NCBI GenBank assembly: GCA_030748495.1
Contig: JASMLX010000001.1
Span: forward strand, 57,565-121,564
Reading direction: 5' to 3'
From: Candidatus Poribacteria bacterium
Lineage (GTDB): Bacteria > Poribacteria > WGA-4E > UBA9662
DNA: 64,000 bases
A program made the position numbers and the translations under genes. This document shows positions 9,343-20,509 of this stretch, piece by piece. How positions within the stretch are numbered: position 1 is the stretch's first letter; each line of letters opens with the position of its first letter. The notes under the pieces were generated by a model that was not told the origin of the DNA, made no database searches, and was given only the letters and a program-made list of their open reading frames with translations.

Positions 9343-12300
9343 TTAATGATTCCAGACATTAACCACTTTATCTTGTGTCTGACTACCCACCGTCACCGTC
9401 ACAATATACAGACCGGTGACTACCACCTCGCCGTCACTATCTCGACCCGACCACCGAACGGCCTGTTTGCCTGAGCCGAATGTCTGCTGCTGAACCAACC
9501 ATTCAACCAATTGACCAGCCACGTTATAGACCTTAATAGAGACATTAGCCGGCTGGTCCAGAGTGAACGAGATAGTGGTGTGTGGTGCTAAAACTGTTAC
9601 CTTTGGGCGAGAAGACTCGTGGTTGGCAGGTCAATGAATTTGGCTTCAGATTGGCCGAATCCAGCGCTTGAATCTTATCCATCTCGCCCAAGGTGTACTG
9701 ACCCAAGGACAGTACCGCCGCCGAGATGGTCTGTTGTTCTGGGTTAGGTGCACCACCAACGGCTTTCCAGGCTCCATCAGTGCGATGAAAGATTACGGGT
9801 TCCTTGCCAGCTGAGAGTTGTGATGGGTCATAGGAGAGGATTAAGGTGGCCGGCTTGATGGCGTTCAACCTGAGTGTGGCTGGAGCAAAGTCATAGATCT
9901 GGCTGACACGACGTACCGGTGGTTCGATTTCAACTTCAGGTAAAGCATTGACGGTCACGATTTCGTCTTGAGACAAAGTATTGGGTGGAAAGTAGAGTTC
10001 CGCCTGCTGGTCTTGGGGAGAAATAGTACTGCCTTCTCGGGTCACAACAGCAGTAGGCACTTCAATCTGAAGAGTCTGGCTGCTGGTGTTGCCTGCGATA
10101 TCGGTGGCCGTCAGCCGAATCCAAACCGAGCCTCCTAGAATAAGTATTTCCCAATCTCGATTAATCTCGACTGTTTTCAATTCTGTCTTTGGCAACAGTC
10201 CATCTTCACTTTTTTGGTATAAGCCAGCTTGTAGATAGATTTGCTCCCAGCTTTTGCCCCTTGAATCAGTAGAAAATTCGAGGCGGTAACTATCCAGATT
10301 CATATCACTAGTTACAGCAGAAATAGTGACCTGTTTCAAGACCCGTTGATTAGCTTTAGGTGCTAATATTTCGACGGTAGGAAGCGTATTATCTACCCGA
10401 ACAGTCACTTTCGTATAATTCTTATGTTCCAGCTCATCTTGGGCTAGAAGCCATATCTGATAATCTTTATCGGCAAAATCCTCTGTTTTCCAAATAGCCA
10501 ATGTTGTCGTTCGCGGTAAAGCATCCGCCACAAAAATTGGTTTTTCAGTTTCTGTCTCTATCGGCATCTTGTCTCTATTAGCCTCAGTGATAAAGACTCG
10601 ATAATCAGCAAAATCGTTATCAATGATGTTGCCCTTGATGTAGACCTGACCTCTTAGAACGTCCCCGTTAGTGGGAAAATTGATATTCGGGTCCGGGGCT
10701 TCCGTTTTAACAATAATGGCCAGTGACTCCAAGGGACTGGCATTAAAGTGATGATCAATAGCTCGCACCGAAAATTGATGCTGTCCATTTTCCAAGCCAA
10801 TAGTAGCCGTATTTTGCTTGGTTTTTTCCGACCATCGGCCATCCAAGTTGTACTGGTAATGCAGATGGCCAGAGTCAGTTTCAATATCACCACCCCGCCA
10901 ATCAATTGCAACGAAAGCTCTACCGGTCTGATAGGTTCGATCATCGGGGATGTCATCTACATCTATCCGGGTTAACTGAACAGCACGGATTTGATGAAGG
11001 CCTCAGATGGGTTATGCCTTCAGCGGTCCCAACCCAAAGATTAGCGGAATTATCGAGTTCTATCGTGTACACATCGTTGCTAGGCAGGCCATCAGCCACG
11101 GTTAGATCGTACCAAAAATCGCCTTGGATTCGCCTTAACCCTCTATTGGTGGCCAACCAATATACTCCTTCGGGATGCTCTACAAATCCGTTAGCAAAAT
11201 GGTCTCGGTATGTTCGACCACCACCAAAACTGGCGTGTTCTACCCATGTTTTCCCTTGGTTGATTAACAACCCCCTCGATACTTCAAGTGCGACCAGCTG
11301 ACCATCAGCCAGGACATGAATGCTATATATATTTGCCTTTCCATTCAACAACCCATTTTTGATCACTATTTAGCCGGTAAATACCTTCGCCGGTAGCAGC
11401 CCGTAAAATGCCATCAGGGCTTCGAATGAACTGTGCGCCGTAAGGAACAGGTTTGGACTCAATATCTCGAGACTCAACCCATTGCCCGTTGTGATAACGC
11501 CAAATACCTGCGCCGCCGTTGAACCAGATACTGCCATCATTGTCGCGAAAGACAGCAAAGCTTCGCCTGTCGGCATTAGCATCTGTACCATAACCTGAGA
11601 GCCGTGTCCATTTACCTTCTGAGTTGCCATCGTAAACATAGGGACCACCCGATTGACCTGTAACCCAGATATGACCTTGCTCGGTCTCGGCGAATCCCCA
11701 TGTAAACCCCACTCTGAAGTTGTGTGGTTGCAGTTGTCCATCACTAAAGCTGAAAGCATTTGCGCCACTATCAATCCTATTGTTAAACCAGATGGTACCC
11801 TTGCTATCTTCATAAATATTAGATCCGAACGAATGTTGAATATTCCTTTGGCCCTTCAATTTCAGCATGTCTGGAGCCCCGTGGTTGGTCCATTTCAGCC
11901 CATCATAACTGATAAAACCTGCTGTGGAGCGGACCCAGAGTTTGCCATCTGAAGCCAGGAAAAGCCCGCCTACGAGTTCTCCGGCCAGTTCGGTTCGCCT
12001 CACACCGGTTTCATCGGCCGGTGGTTTTAGCCTCAGTCCGTCGCTACTACCTGCCAAGAGAGTACCATCGGTTAATTCGAGGAAAGAGTTGACGGCAATA
12101 TCTAGTTCCGATATCCATTCGCCATGGTGGAAGTGATAAAGACCATTGGATGTTGCAAGCCAAAGTTGACCTCGGTCAGTTTGTTGGATTGCATAAATAG
12201 TTTGATCGGTAATGGATTCCTGCCATTTGCCATCGGCAAAATTAAACAGTCCCCTGTCGGTAGCCACCCATAAAGATTGGTCAGTTGTCTCATAAATTAG

Positions 12301-13110
12301 CTTGACGTTGACTTGGCCCAGTTGAAGGTCAGTGATTGAATTCAGAACCGGGTCATACTGAAATAGCCCTTGATCGGTACCCAGAAGAATCTGGCCAGTT
12401 GAGGTTACAAGAGCGGTATTAGTGGTGGGACTATCAAGCAGAGAGTTATCAGTATTAAATTCAGGGATCCATTTTTGGCCATCAAAACTAGCAATCCAGT
12501 CCATGTCCCCGCTTTCAGACCAAAGTCGGCCATCCGGAGTTTTAACCAACCAATCGGTGCCGACATCCGTATCATATAGCTGCCATTTTTGGCCATCAAA
12601 GCCAACCAGTCCATCCCGGGTAGAGATCCAAACTTTTCCATCAGACAAAACAGCAAATTCTGGCACATCAGATAGTATAATATCATTATCACTCAAGAAA
12701 TTGGGTTCACCCCATGCTAGGCCATCGAAAAGATTTATGCTTATTGAGTTGTTAACATCGGCCTCACGAGAGAGGATTTGGCCTGAAGGTAACTCGAGAA
12801 TGCGATTGATCGAAGCAGAGAGAGAGCTTTCCTCAAACAGACCATTGTATCGAGTAATACCCTGATCGGTACCGATCCAGATATGGCCGTTAGTAGCTCG
12901 GTAGATAGAGAGAATTTTATTGTTGTTTAAACCGTCTTCGGTAGTTAAGCGACGCCAACCTTGCTGGCTATGGAGCGGAGAGAGAATGAAGAGAAGGAAA
13001 AATAGTTGGATAGAGAACCAACGTGCCACGTGTGCCCCCCAAACCTTTAGGGTTAATGGATATAGAGACGATTGTATCTGACTATAAGGCTCGGATTCAA
13101 ATCTCATCAA
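9343..13110 (-). pseudogene. Secreted two-component-regulator-type beta-propeller protein, broken by frameshifts
   Basis: One gene spread over four frame segments: about 13110-11323, 11366-10953, about 10985-9545, and 9590-9343. The N-terminal part has a signal peptide (IQLFFLLFILSPLHSQQ) and many propeller blades of the Reg_prop type such as HIWIGTDQGITRYNG and SLWVATDRGLFNFADG. Next come an extracellular Y_Y_Y-like segment and Ig-like segments. The last piece is a FlgD/Ig-like sorting domain ending VVNVWNH. The joins fall at an AT run (11324-11332), near 10975-10990, and near 9589-9594, each explained by a one-base indel. There is no histidine kinase, so it is a propeller-only surface protein. 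A GTG at 13029 behind a G-rich site is a likelier start than the ATG at 13110. A paralog lies at 62573-64000 on the other strand. Confidence 0.82.
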
Positions 13111-13593
13111 TCGATGACAGCGGTCGGGATTACAGCATATCCTGATGTCAGAAGAGGGAGAGGTTTAGAATAGGGGACAGCAGGTTGGCTAACAGATTAG
13201 TGCTGATTTTACCAAGGCAAGGGTAGAAAGTTAAAGGTGTTGGCCCGAGCAATAGCCCGTTTTGTAAGATGAAGCGGCAGTATCTGTTTCACCCAACTCA
13301 TTCTTCACGACAATAATTACAATTCCTTTCTCTAAGACCGTATATTAGTGTATAAGTTAGGACAATAGAAAATGCCAATACCCGAAACGAGAGTTCTTGG
13401 ACCAATGGAAGAATATCTCTCAGATTAAGCATAGCCTCAGCGTAGGGAGTCAATTTTCTAGTTAAGGTAGTATCATCTGTACTGATGGCCTAGACTTAAT
13501 CAAGAGAAAAGCCTAGGCTGAATATTCGCCTGGGACGAATCGGACGATTGGACAGCTATTGTTTCCCAGATCCTTACGTTGAACTCACATTAT
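13111..13593. other. Intergenic stretch, about 480 bp
   Basis: Lies between two minus-strand secreted-protein genes. No coding motif, hairpin terminator or repeat array was recognised. Confidence 0.4.
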
Positions 13594-16500
13594 CTACTTC
13601 AGAATGACCATTTGTTTGGCCTGGTGAAAGGTCCCAGTGTCAATAGCATAATAGTAGATGCCACTGGCTACGGTCTCACCCATCGCATTTTTGCCGTTCC
13701 AGTAAGCGGCGCGACTTGGAGTTGCATAAATACCAGCCGTCTTAAGCCCCAGGTCGACCGTTCTGATCCATTCGCCGGCGGCCGTATAAATATGGATGTT
13801 GACCACCGATTCCTCCGAAATTTGAAACGGTATCCAGGTTTCCGGATTGAATGGATTAGGGTAATTTTGCCAGAGTTCGGTCTGTTGAGGTTGAACTATC
13901 GATTCCAGATCTAGATCAATCACCAACAGATCTCGATAAACCGCACTGTCTCCTGGAGTTGTGACTAAATGCAGATCTGAGATCAGTAACTGAGTGCGAT
14001 CCTGGTAAGAGGCCCGTTCAACATCGATCGAGAGCAAAACAACTTGACGGCCGGGGCTGCGAAAATCAGCTTCGGCAACAACTGGTAAAGCTACACCAGC
14101 AATTCGCTGACAGTTGTTTTCGGCGACTGGAAGGTGCCAAAAACTGTTGGTCGATAAACAGTTACCTTTCTGGACCGATAGTAGGCGAACACTGGGCGAC
14201 CGCAAACTGAGGTCAAATTGAATCCCTTTTGCTGATATGTTGTTCTCAAATTCGAGGGCAATGTCGATCTGATTCTGGTGACGTGAAACGATGACAGGGC
14301 GAATCCCGACATCGGGTGAGAACAGAACCTGCGGAGGTATCCGCTCATACTTCTGCTTTTGTGGTGCCGCATTAGTTTCAAGTTTCGCCAGTTCGTTCTC
14401 ATTTAGGTCTAGCGATTCTCCAAAACGCGATGCTACCGCCGTTAAGTCAAAGATATCGATTTGACCATCCATATTGACATCAGCGGAAACCAGTTCTTCC
14501 AGCGCATCGGTATCCTCGGTTTCATCTGCACTTTGACCGAAGTATTTGGCGACCAGCACCAAATCGAAAATATTGATCGCACCGTCCACTACCACGTCAA
14601 CCGCTTCAATCTCAATCGGTGGCAACGCCGCTTTTTCCGATGCCTCTGCCAACTGCTCATCGGTCTCCCATGCCCCGCCATCAAGGGTTGGAACCGGTAT
14701 CTTGATAGTGAAGTTGACCTGTTCCAGGCTTTGACCTTCTTTAACTTCTACTTGACGCAGATGCGAACCATCTGCATCAAAAGCGAATCCAACCTCTACC
14801 TGTCCTCCGCCCACCGGTGCAGGCAGACGGTATTGTCCTTGCTGATCTGTTTGGGTAGAAATCCGCTGCTCCTTATCTTCCATTCGCAGAAAAACCGGGA
14901 AGTAGGGTAGAGAGTTGCCGGAGGGATCAACGACTTGACCCAAGATCCACTGATTGACTTCAACTGATACGATGTGAGTCGTTTCCGGTGCATCGGCGGG
15001 TGAGCGACTGATATTACCCGCCGTGTCAATGGCCTCGATAATGTATTGAACCTGGTTCACCTGATCGCTAAGTGGTGGTAGGTACATCGATAAGTCTATA
15101 CGATAGGTTTGTCCGTCAATACTGGACATCGGGATTTGATCGAAGTAACCGTCGAGTCTCCATAACTCCAACTCACTTTCCAGGTCAACCCCACCCCCGA
15201 ACCCAATCCCGCTCAGGGGAATATCAACTTCATCCTGCTGGCGGAACCGGCGTTGATCATCCAACTCTTCCGCAACAAATTCCAATCCGAGTTCAACATC
15301 TTCAAAATCAGCATCGGCCACCAAATCGTCGAGATTAAAAAAAAGATCCTCTTTTGCTTCTACCTCTAACGGGCCGACTAGATGAGTGTCATCTCCATGA
15401 TCCATCAATTCAGGTTCTTCTTCGACCCCAATCGAATCAACAATCATTTCTCTGTCCAACCGATAGAAGATTCGTAGGTAGACGCCAGCCAACTGTAAAT
15501 TGTCGGTAACTGTTGCCTCCAGTATCATTTGATAGTCGAAATTGTAGCTTTTTTCAGCCTGGTGAACGATGACCGGCTTTTCTGTATCTTCTATCAACAC
15601 AATGTCCAGTGGGTATTCGCCTTCTGCTTCGACGGCTAAAGGGGCAATTTTCGTCATTAGTGCTTGACCTTTTTGAGTCCGAACGTTGACATGCCAGGTA
15701 CCTAAACTAACGTAAATCTGGAATTTGCCCTGATCGTCGCTAACGGCTCGCCTGAACATTGGGAGGTAGGGGGCGATAAAGTCTATATCTTCCATTTCTA
15801 GGTTTTCAAGTGGATCTTCTAGGTCTACAAGTTCAAATTTATCTTCCAGGTCTCCAGCGACGATGGCTGGCTTGGCCTTGCCAGCTGTCAGAACGTTTAT
15901 TCCTAGGTCTCCAATTTCATCTACTCCGAGCAGTAGGTCCATTGCTGGTGGAACCGGTTGGTCGTCAAATCGGTCGGCTGATTCCGGTTGAAGTTCGATC
16001 GCAACACCGGGAATCGGTTGTCCGGTAGTATCAGTGACCTGGCCCACTACTAGATAAGGTGGTGGCTTTAAGGTCACCGTATGGGGCTTGGATTCAGCCT
16101 GATTGCCGACCGCGTCAACCGCGTGAATCTGGTAGGTGAATGTTTCCAGCATTAAATGTCCGGGTATGGTAAAAGTCCACATTTTGCCATCGGGAAAACT
16201 ATCGGCCCAAATACGACCGCGCTGATCTGATGGAAACTCAAGGTAAGCGTGCACATACCCTTTCACATTGTCAGTGACTTTTGCTCGAATAACGGTGTTG
16301 TCACCGATAAACTCTCCTTTGACCTGCGTCTCGGGATCGTGCACTATTTTTGGCAATTCGGTATCGGTTTCTAGAATAAAGTCTATACTATCGATAACTT
16401 TTTGCCCGCTCTTGTCGGGTACTTCCACTGTCATGCTATCCGGTTGCAAAACGTAGAACGGTGACTCCGGTTCAACGAAAATCCGCCATAGTCCTGCCAC

Positions 16501-18018
16501 GGGTAGATGCAGCAGGTAGGTTCCGTCTGCTTTCGATTCAGTAACGGCTTCACTCCCCTCAAAGTCGTTCTGGTCGTCACTTCTATCAAGGGAAGCAAAG
16601 ATGTTGGCTTTGGGTATAACCTGGCTGGAGGCCGGTGTCAACTGGCCACGGATTTGCAGTTCAGACGGTTTGACCAGGACTTTATGCAGGCTTTGGGGCG
16701 CACTGGCCGGATGGGTGGCCCGGTTTCCCGCATTATCCGAGGCCCAAATGTAGTATTCGACGCCGTCGGTAGTAACACCTGTGCCATCTAGGACTGCCAC
16801 AAATTCTTCCGGTTTGAACAGGTCCAGATTAACGGGAGGCAATTCTATCTGTGATGCAATCTGCCGCATCGCTGCTAACCATGGTGCAGGCTTGGCTTCC
16901 CCTCCACCGCCGACGGGGGCAATCGGGGGTAGGTCCTTAGCCTCAACCTTTTCAGCGTTGCCTAATTCCGGCTCAGGTATCTCTTCTATCGCCCCCGGCT
17001 CAAAGTCTTCAAATGGGGTGTCGAAATCGAAGGAGGGTTCCATATACCTTGTTCTAAACGGCTCCTGGCTTCCAGCAGGGCGAAAGTAAACCTTAGGTTC
17101 AGTGTCAAGAACTGGGGGAAAGATGCCACTTTCCGTGTCTGTAATCCTGGCCACAATGCGAATCGGATTGCCTATAGTGACGGAGTCTAAATTTGGCTGA
17201 TGGTCAATTACAGGCGGCGTGCTATCTTTTTTCAAAACATAATCGATCCCGCTTTTCTCCTCTCCGGCAGCAATTTTGATCTGCTGGGTTGATGGCAGAA
17301 GACCGAACAGATCTAAACTAACCTCTCCAGGTAGATAATAGCCGACGGACGGGAAAACAGAAATCATTACCAAGCCGACATTAACAGGCAATCGGTATCG
17401 GCCACTGGTATCGGTCGTGGTGATGTAGGGGATGGGTTCGATCTCCAATTCTGGAAAGTCCAATTCCGGAAAGCCCAGGTCAGTTAAGCCGCCGAATCCA
17501 AACACGATCACGCCACTCACCGGCTGGTTAGCCTCATCCTCAACCTTACCTACCACAGCCTGGTCTTTTTCGGGTAGAACTAGTGTTAAACGTGCTTCGG
17601 CTGTTGTTCCGTCCTGATCGGTAGCACGGATTATGGTGGGATATGTGATCGGCGGCACCTCCTCCGGCAATAGAGCAGTGATCTGTCCATCGGCAACACC
17701 ATCCTGGTCCGATAACCAGGTATCGTCGAATTCGAAGTCGTCTACATCCTTGCCCCCGTCTGTCACCCGCAGTTTGCCCATTAAAGCGGAAAAATCAGCA
17801 TCGATGTCAGGCTCTATTTTGCCGTTTTTGTCGGCATCGATAAATAGCTCGAACCGTAAAGTATTCCCAGGCTGACTGACGTCAGCTTGTAGTTGCAGTC
17901 TGAGCAAGGGACTATATTCGATCTCAAGCTCTATTTGTTCATTAAGGGTAAACGTGGTCACTGCCCACAATGGTATGGTGATAAAAAATAACGGTAATAA
18001 CAAGACTTTTAAACGCAT
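13594..18018 (-). CDS. Large secreted modular protein: carboxypeptidase-regulatory-like repeats, dockerin-like pair, FlgD-type sorting domain
   Basis: 1474 residues. A signal peptide (LKVLLLPLFFITIPLWAV) is followed by segments that restart with the peptidase-associated/transthyretin-like pattern: VVGKVEDEANQPVSGV (about 155), QIRGQLTPASSQVIP (about 455), VVGQVTDTTGQPIPGV (about 655) and ILGQVVDPSGNSLPY (about 1025). Acidic Ig-like modules carrying phrases such as AVDAVGNQAESKPHTVTL alternate with them. Around 1139-1195 two dockerin-like calcium loops occur (DGAINIFDLVLVAKYFGQ and DVNMDGQIDIFDLTAVA). The last 90 residues are a FlgD/Ig sorting domain starting QNYPNPFNPETWIPF. It is an extracellular structural or adhesive protein with no catalytic motif seen. 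Inference: exported, then anchored or sorted by the C-terminal domain shared with the 20.5 kb protease. Confidence 0.85.
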   Translation of the reverse strand: MRLKVLLLPLFFITIPLWAVTTFTLNEQIELEIEYSPLLRLQLQADVSQPGNTLRFELFIDADKNGKIEPDIDADFSALMGKLRVTDGGKDVDDFEFDDTWLSDQDGVADGQITALLPEEVPPITYPTIIRATDQDGTTAEARLTLVLPEKDQAVVGKVEDEANQPVSGVIVFGFGGLTDLGFPELDFPELEIEPIPYITTTDTSGRYRLPVNVGLVMISVFPSVGYYLPGEVSLDLFGLLPSTQQIKIAAGEEKSGIDYVLKKDSTPPVIDHQPNLDSVTIGNPIRIVARITDTESGIFPPVLDTEPKVYFRPAGSQEPFRTRYMEPSFDFDTPFEDFEPGAIEEIPEPELGNAEKVEAKDLPPIAPVGGGGEAKPAPWLAAMRQIASQIELPPVNLDLFKPEEFVAVLDGTGVTTDGVEYYIWASDNAGNRATHPASAPQSLHKVLVKPSELQIRGQLTPASSQVIPKANIFASLDRSDDQNDFEGSEAVTESKADGTYLLHLPVAGLWRIFVEPESPFYVLQPDSMTVEVPDKSGQKVIDSIDFILETDTELPKIVHDPETQVKGEFIGDNTVIRAKVTDNVKGYVHAYLEFPSDQRGRIWADSFPDGKMWTFTIPGHLMLETFTYQIHAVDAVGNQAESKPHTVTLKPPPYLVVGQVTDTTGQPIPGVAIELQPESADRFDDQPVPPAMDLLLGVDEIGDLGINVLTAGKAKPAIVAGDLEDKFELVDLEDPLENLEMEDIDFIAPYLPMFRRAVSDDQGKFQIYVSLGTWHVNVRTQKGQALMTKIAPLAVEAEGEYPLDIVLIEDTEKPVIVHQAEKSYNFDYQMILEATVTDNLQLAGVYLRIFYRLDREMIVDSIGVEEEPELMDHGDDTHLVGPLEVEAKEDLFFNLDDLVADADFEDVELGLEFVAEELDDQRRFRQQDEVDIPLSGIGFGGGVDLESELELWRLDGYFDQIPMSSIDGQTYRIDLSMYLPPLSDQVNQVQYIIEAIDTAGNISRSPADAPETTHIVSVEVNQWILGQVVDPSGNSLPYFPVFLRMEDKEQRISTQTDQQGQYRLPAPVGGGQVEVGFAFDADGSHLRQVEVKEGQSLEQVNFTIKIPVPTLDGGAWETDEQLAEASEKAALPPIEIEAVDVVVDGAINIFDLVLVAKYFGQSADETEDTDALEELVSADVNMDGQIDIFDLTAVASRFGESLDLNENELAKLETNAAPQKQKYERIPPQVLFSPDVGIRPVIVSRHQNQIDIALEFENNISAKGIQFDLSLRSPSVRLLSVQKGNCLSTNSFWHLPVAENNCQRIAGVALPVVAEADFRSPGRQVVLLSIDVERASYQDRTQLLISDLHLVTTPGDSAVYRDLLVIDLDLESIVQPQQTELWQNYPNPFNPETWIPFQISEESVVNIHIYTAAGEWIRTVDLGLKTAGIYATPSRAAYWNGKNAMGETVASGIYYYAIDTGTFHQAKQMVILK

Positions 18019-18283
18019 TGGGTTCTCCTTAAATAACTAATAGATAATACATAACAGTCAACTGGTTTACATCGCGGCTGGCCAATGCCACAATTAGCAG
18101 GACATTAAGTTGTCCCTTTGGATGATTTGATCTTATAAATCATTCCGCATCTTCCTTTTTACACACTTCCCCTCATCCTCATTAAGATTTATTTCTCCAT
18201 TGTTCAAACAGTTTTATAGTTTTTTTTAATCTTAATATCATCTATCCAGAATATTCTTGGCTGTAATATGTTCAATTATATTC

Positions 18284-18861
18284 TCAACCATCTGTCTTTA
18301 GACACATCAATACTAATTCGAGAGGTCTCCATTCATCCCTCTGTTCATTAATTTTAATTAAGGTTTTTATTTCATCTTCTTTTGAGGCAACACCTCCGCC
18401 AGACATGTTAAATGTGGTTCTAGGATTCTTTACCCAAAAGCTTATTTTATAAATTCCCTCTCCTTCAAACCGACCAGTTTCAAAGAACTCGTTTGTAAAG
18501 TTAGGAGATTTCCAATTGCCAGTTGACAAACATTTTTTTGACGTTAAACTTATAGGGATTGTTTACTCTCCTTAAAGATATCTTCCCTTAAAGATATCTT
18601 TAAGGAGAGTTCAATCTCAAAATCAGCTTCTGGAACAGTATTGGGAGTATACATTAACCAATTTACAGGCAACCCACTTTAAGAAACTTCAAATCCACCG
18701 TTTAATCCAGCCGAGAAATCAGCTTCTTTTTCACCCATTTGATTGCACTCTGCTAATATCAATGCAAAATTAACTATTAAAGACACAATTTTTTTAATTG
18801 ACAAAACCCTTACCAGGATGAACTTTACGCCCATCATAAAACTCCTTGTTGTGGTGTGCAA
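18284..18861 (-). pseudogene. Decayed small exported protein with a carbohydrate-binding-like (jelly-roll) domain
   Basis: Read on the minus strand: a hydrophobic N-terminal segment (IVSLIVNFALILAEC, possibly lipoprotein-like) is followed by LNGGFEVS, then in another frame SGLPVNWLMYTPNTVPEADF, then SKQSL, KFNVKK and a last segment with GNWKSPNF, GIYKISFWVKNP and EWRPLEL. This order (NGGFE, W, hydrophobic strand, KISFWVKN, W) resembles CBM4/9-type or discoidin-like domains. A stop at the first join and at least two one-base shifts (one in an A-run near 18540) separate the pieces. A 16-bp tandem duplication lies inside it. The family call is tentative. Confidence 0.5.
18565..18610. repeat. Perfect 20-bp inverted repeat built from a tandem duplication
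   Basis: The arms at 18565-18584 and 18591-18610 are perfect reverse complements (ACTCTCCTTAAAGATATCTT), with a 6-base loop CCCTTA. The same 15-mer CCTTAAAGATATCTT also occurs directly at 18570-18584 and 18586-18600, so the hairpin probably arose by a 16-bp duplication of a self-complementary unit. It lies inside a decayed gene and no T-tract follows. Confidence 0.9.
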
Positions 18862-19837
18862 CTACGCGAATAGCATCTAACTAGCACTTAACATGCCGTA
18901 GCTAACGACCTCCAATTTTTAAGCCTAGGCTAACAATCGGGCTTATTATCATCTACTCAACTGCGATATTCGTGTCGCAGTGCAACATAAATAGTGCACA
19001 TAAATGTCGCACTATTCCCTCTCACATTAACTGAGTAGATCTAATCCGAAATATCAATTCGTATCAGATCCCGGCCAATTAGATGACCAGCCGGATCAAG
19101 CTCAACTCTGGTATTGAACTATCCAACGGCAAATAGAGGATGTTCAACATCACCTGAACCACTTCTACCGGACGTGCTCCGCAACGGTTTGGAGGAACTG
19201 GAACAACCGTTAAGCTGGTACCGGCTAAAGTAGTATCAAAGCCCTTTGGCTTCAGTTTCTGATGTGACTGATTTGGATTTGAAACAAAAACGGGAAAAAT
19301 CCAGAAAGTATGATTATCGGCTCGGCAACCTGGATATTACGGTTCATCTAGGGAAAGCGTCACTAATTCTTAAATAAATAGGATAGCGATAACACCACCA
19401 TCGAAGTTAGCTAAACGGATAGAGTGATATACGGAGTGTCAACTGCAATTTTCAGCGCGCAAAGGGAGCATTTTGTTCAACCGCCAAATTCGAGTATCCA
19501 AGGCATCTTCCATCATCAATCCTGTCAACCGCGGCCATAGTGTGGTTGACAGTGCTGAGTTAACCCATGTTTGCAAAGATAAGGCTTCAGGTTTGGTTGC
19601 GGTGAGCGGCAAAGTCAATGAGGGGTTGCACAACCAGAACGGACAGAATGTACTAGTTTTGGCTTTGGAATTGGATGGGAAGTGGGCGTTTAGGCCAAAA
19701 ACAGAAGCCTGTTCAACCCCATGGCGAGAAGAATCAAGGGGGAAATTTACTCCTAACCCCGGTTGCCGCGAGAGGCAGCGAAGATAATATTGGCCGCGTC
19801 GTAGCCAAAGGGTCTCTACTTCCAGCTATTTTCACCG
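18862..19837. other. Non-coding or fully decayed sequence
   Basis: No gene supported. A short frame near 19290-19375 ends KYDYRLGNLDITVHLGKASL and could be the tail of a lost gene. Overlapping frames on both strands around 19440-19790 have no motif. AGCCTAGGCT, a 10-bp palindrome, occurs near 18922. Confidence 0.35.
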
Positions 19838-20215
19838 ATGGAGAAACCGCTGACGATCATGCAGATTCTTCATAAGTTGGTGCCTATGAAAGGATCAAAC
19901 ATCGCCGGGGAGAACAGAAGGTCAAAGCTGGGATGGAAGCCTCAGGCTAGTGCCATTGAACGGTTTAATTTGACCGATGGGCAGAGAAATCGCCACCAGC
20001 CAGGAAAAACTTTAGAGGTTTCAAAACAGAATCGGTTTGATGACTGGATAAGTTGGACTTCAGTTCGGTGGTACAATTTCCACCTCAAGAGGCGTAGTCA
20101 CAATGATAAAAATGAGGAAGGAGTTCTGATCCAAAGGACTCCCGCGATGGCAGCTGGAATCGCACCTCAGCCGGATTCAACGTTACAACTTATACCGTTG
20201 CTTGTCTTGGGATAA
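19838..20215 (+). pseudogene. Probable decayed transposase C-terminus
   Basis: The plus-strand frame carries a Lys/Arg/Asn-rich stretch with RWYNFHLKRRSHNDK and then RTPAMAAGI. This resembles the YNFxRPH...G(K)TPAEAAGI ending of several DDE transposase/integrase families. No catalytic core is left, and no ends or target duplication were found. Low confidence. Confidence 0.3.
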
Positions 20216-20509
20216 TCTCAGGACACCATCCAGCTTCCTGGTGAGTTCCTGCACGAGTTGGTAGTATTTTATATGGTGGATAAAGCTTTTCAAGAAATCG
20301 ACCAAAAAACTTTCGAACTAGATGAAATTGTGATATTTCTAGGTAATCTGGCAATGGAAAAAGTAAATGATGTAGTATAATAAAAGATATAGTACAGAAC
20401 AAATTTTATAGTTGATACATCTTGTTATTTGAAGGTTTATCACTAAACACAACAAACACAACCCGACCATACCGCTGACTAAACTCCCCTCCTCGAATTT
20501 AACACAGTT

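Noticed and set aside
14461..17875. Several plus-strand frames opposite the 1474-residue gene
   Set aside because: Antisense shadows; the minus frame is a single unbroken protein with signal peptide and sorting domain.
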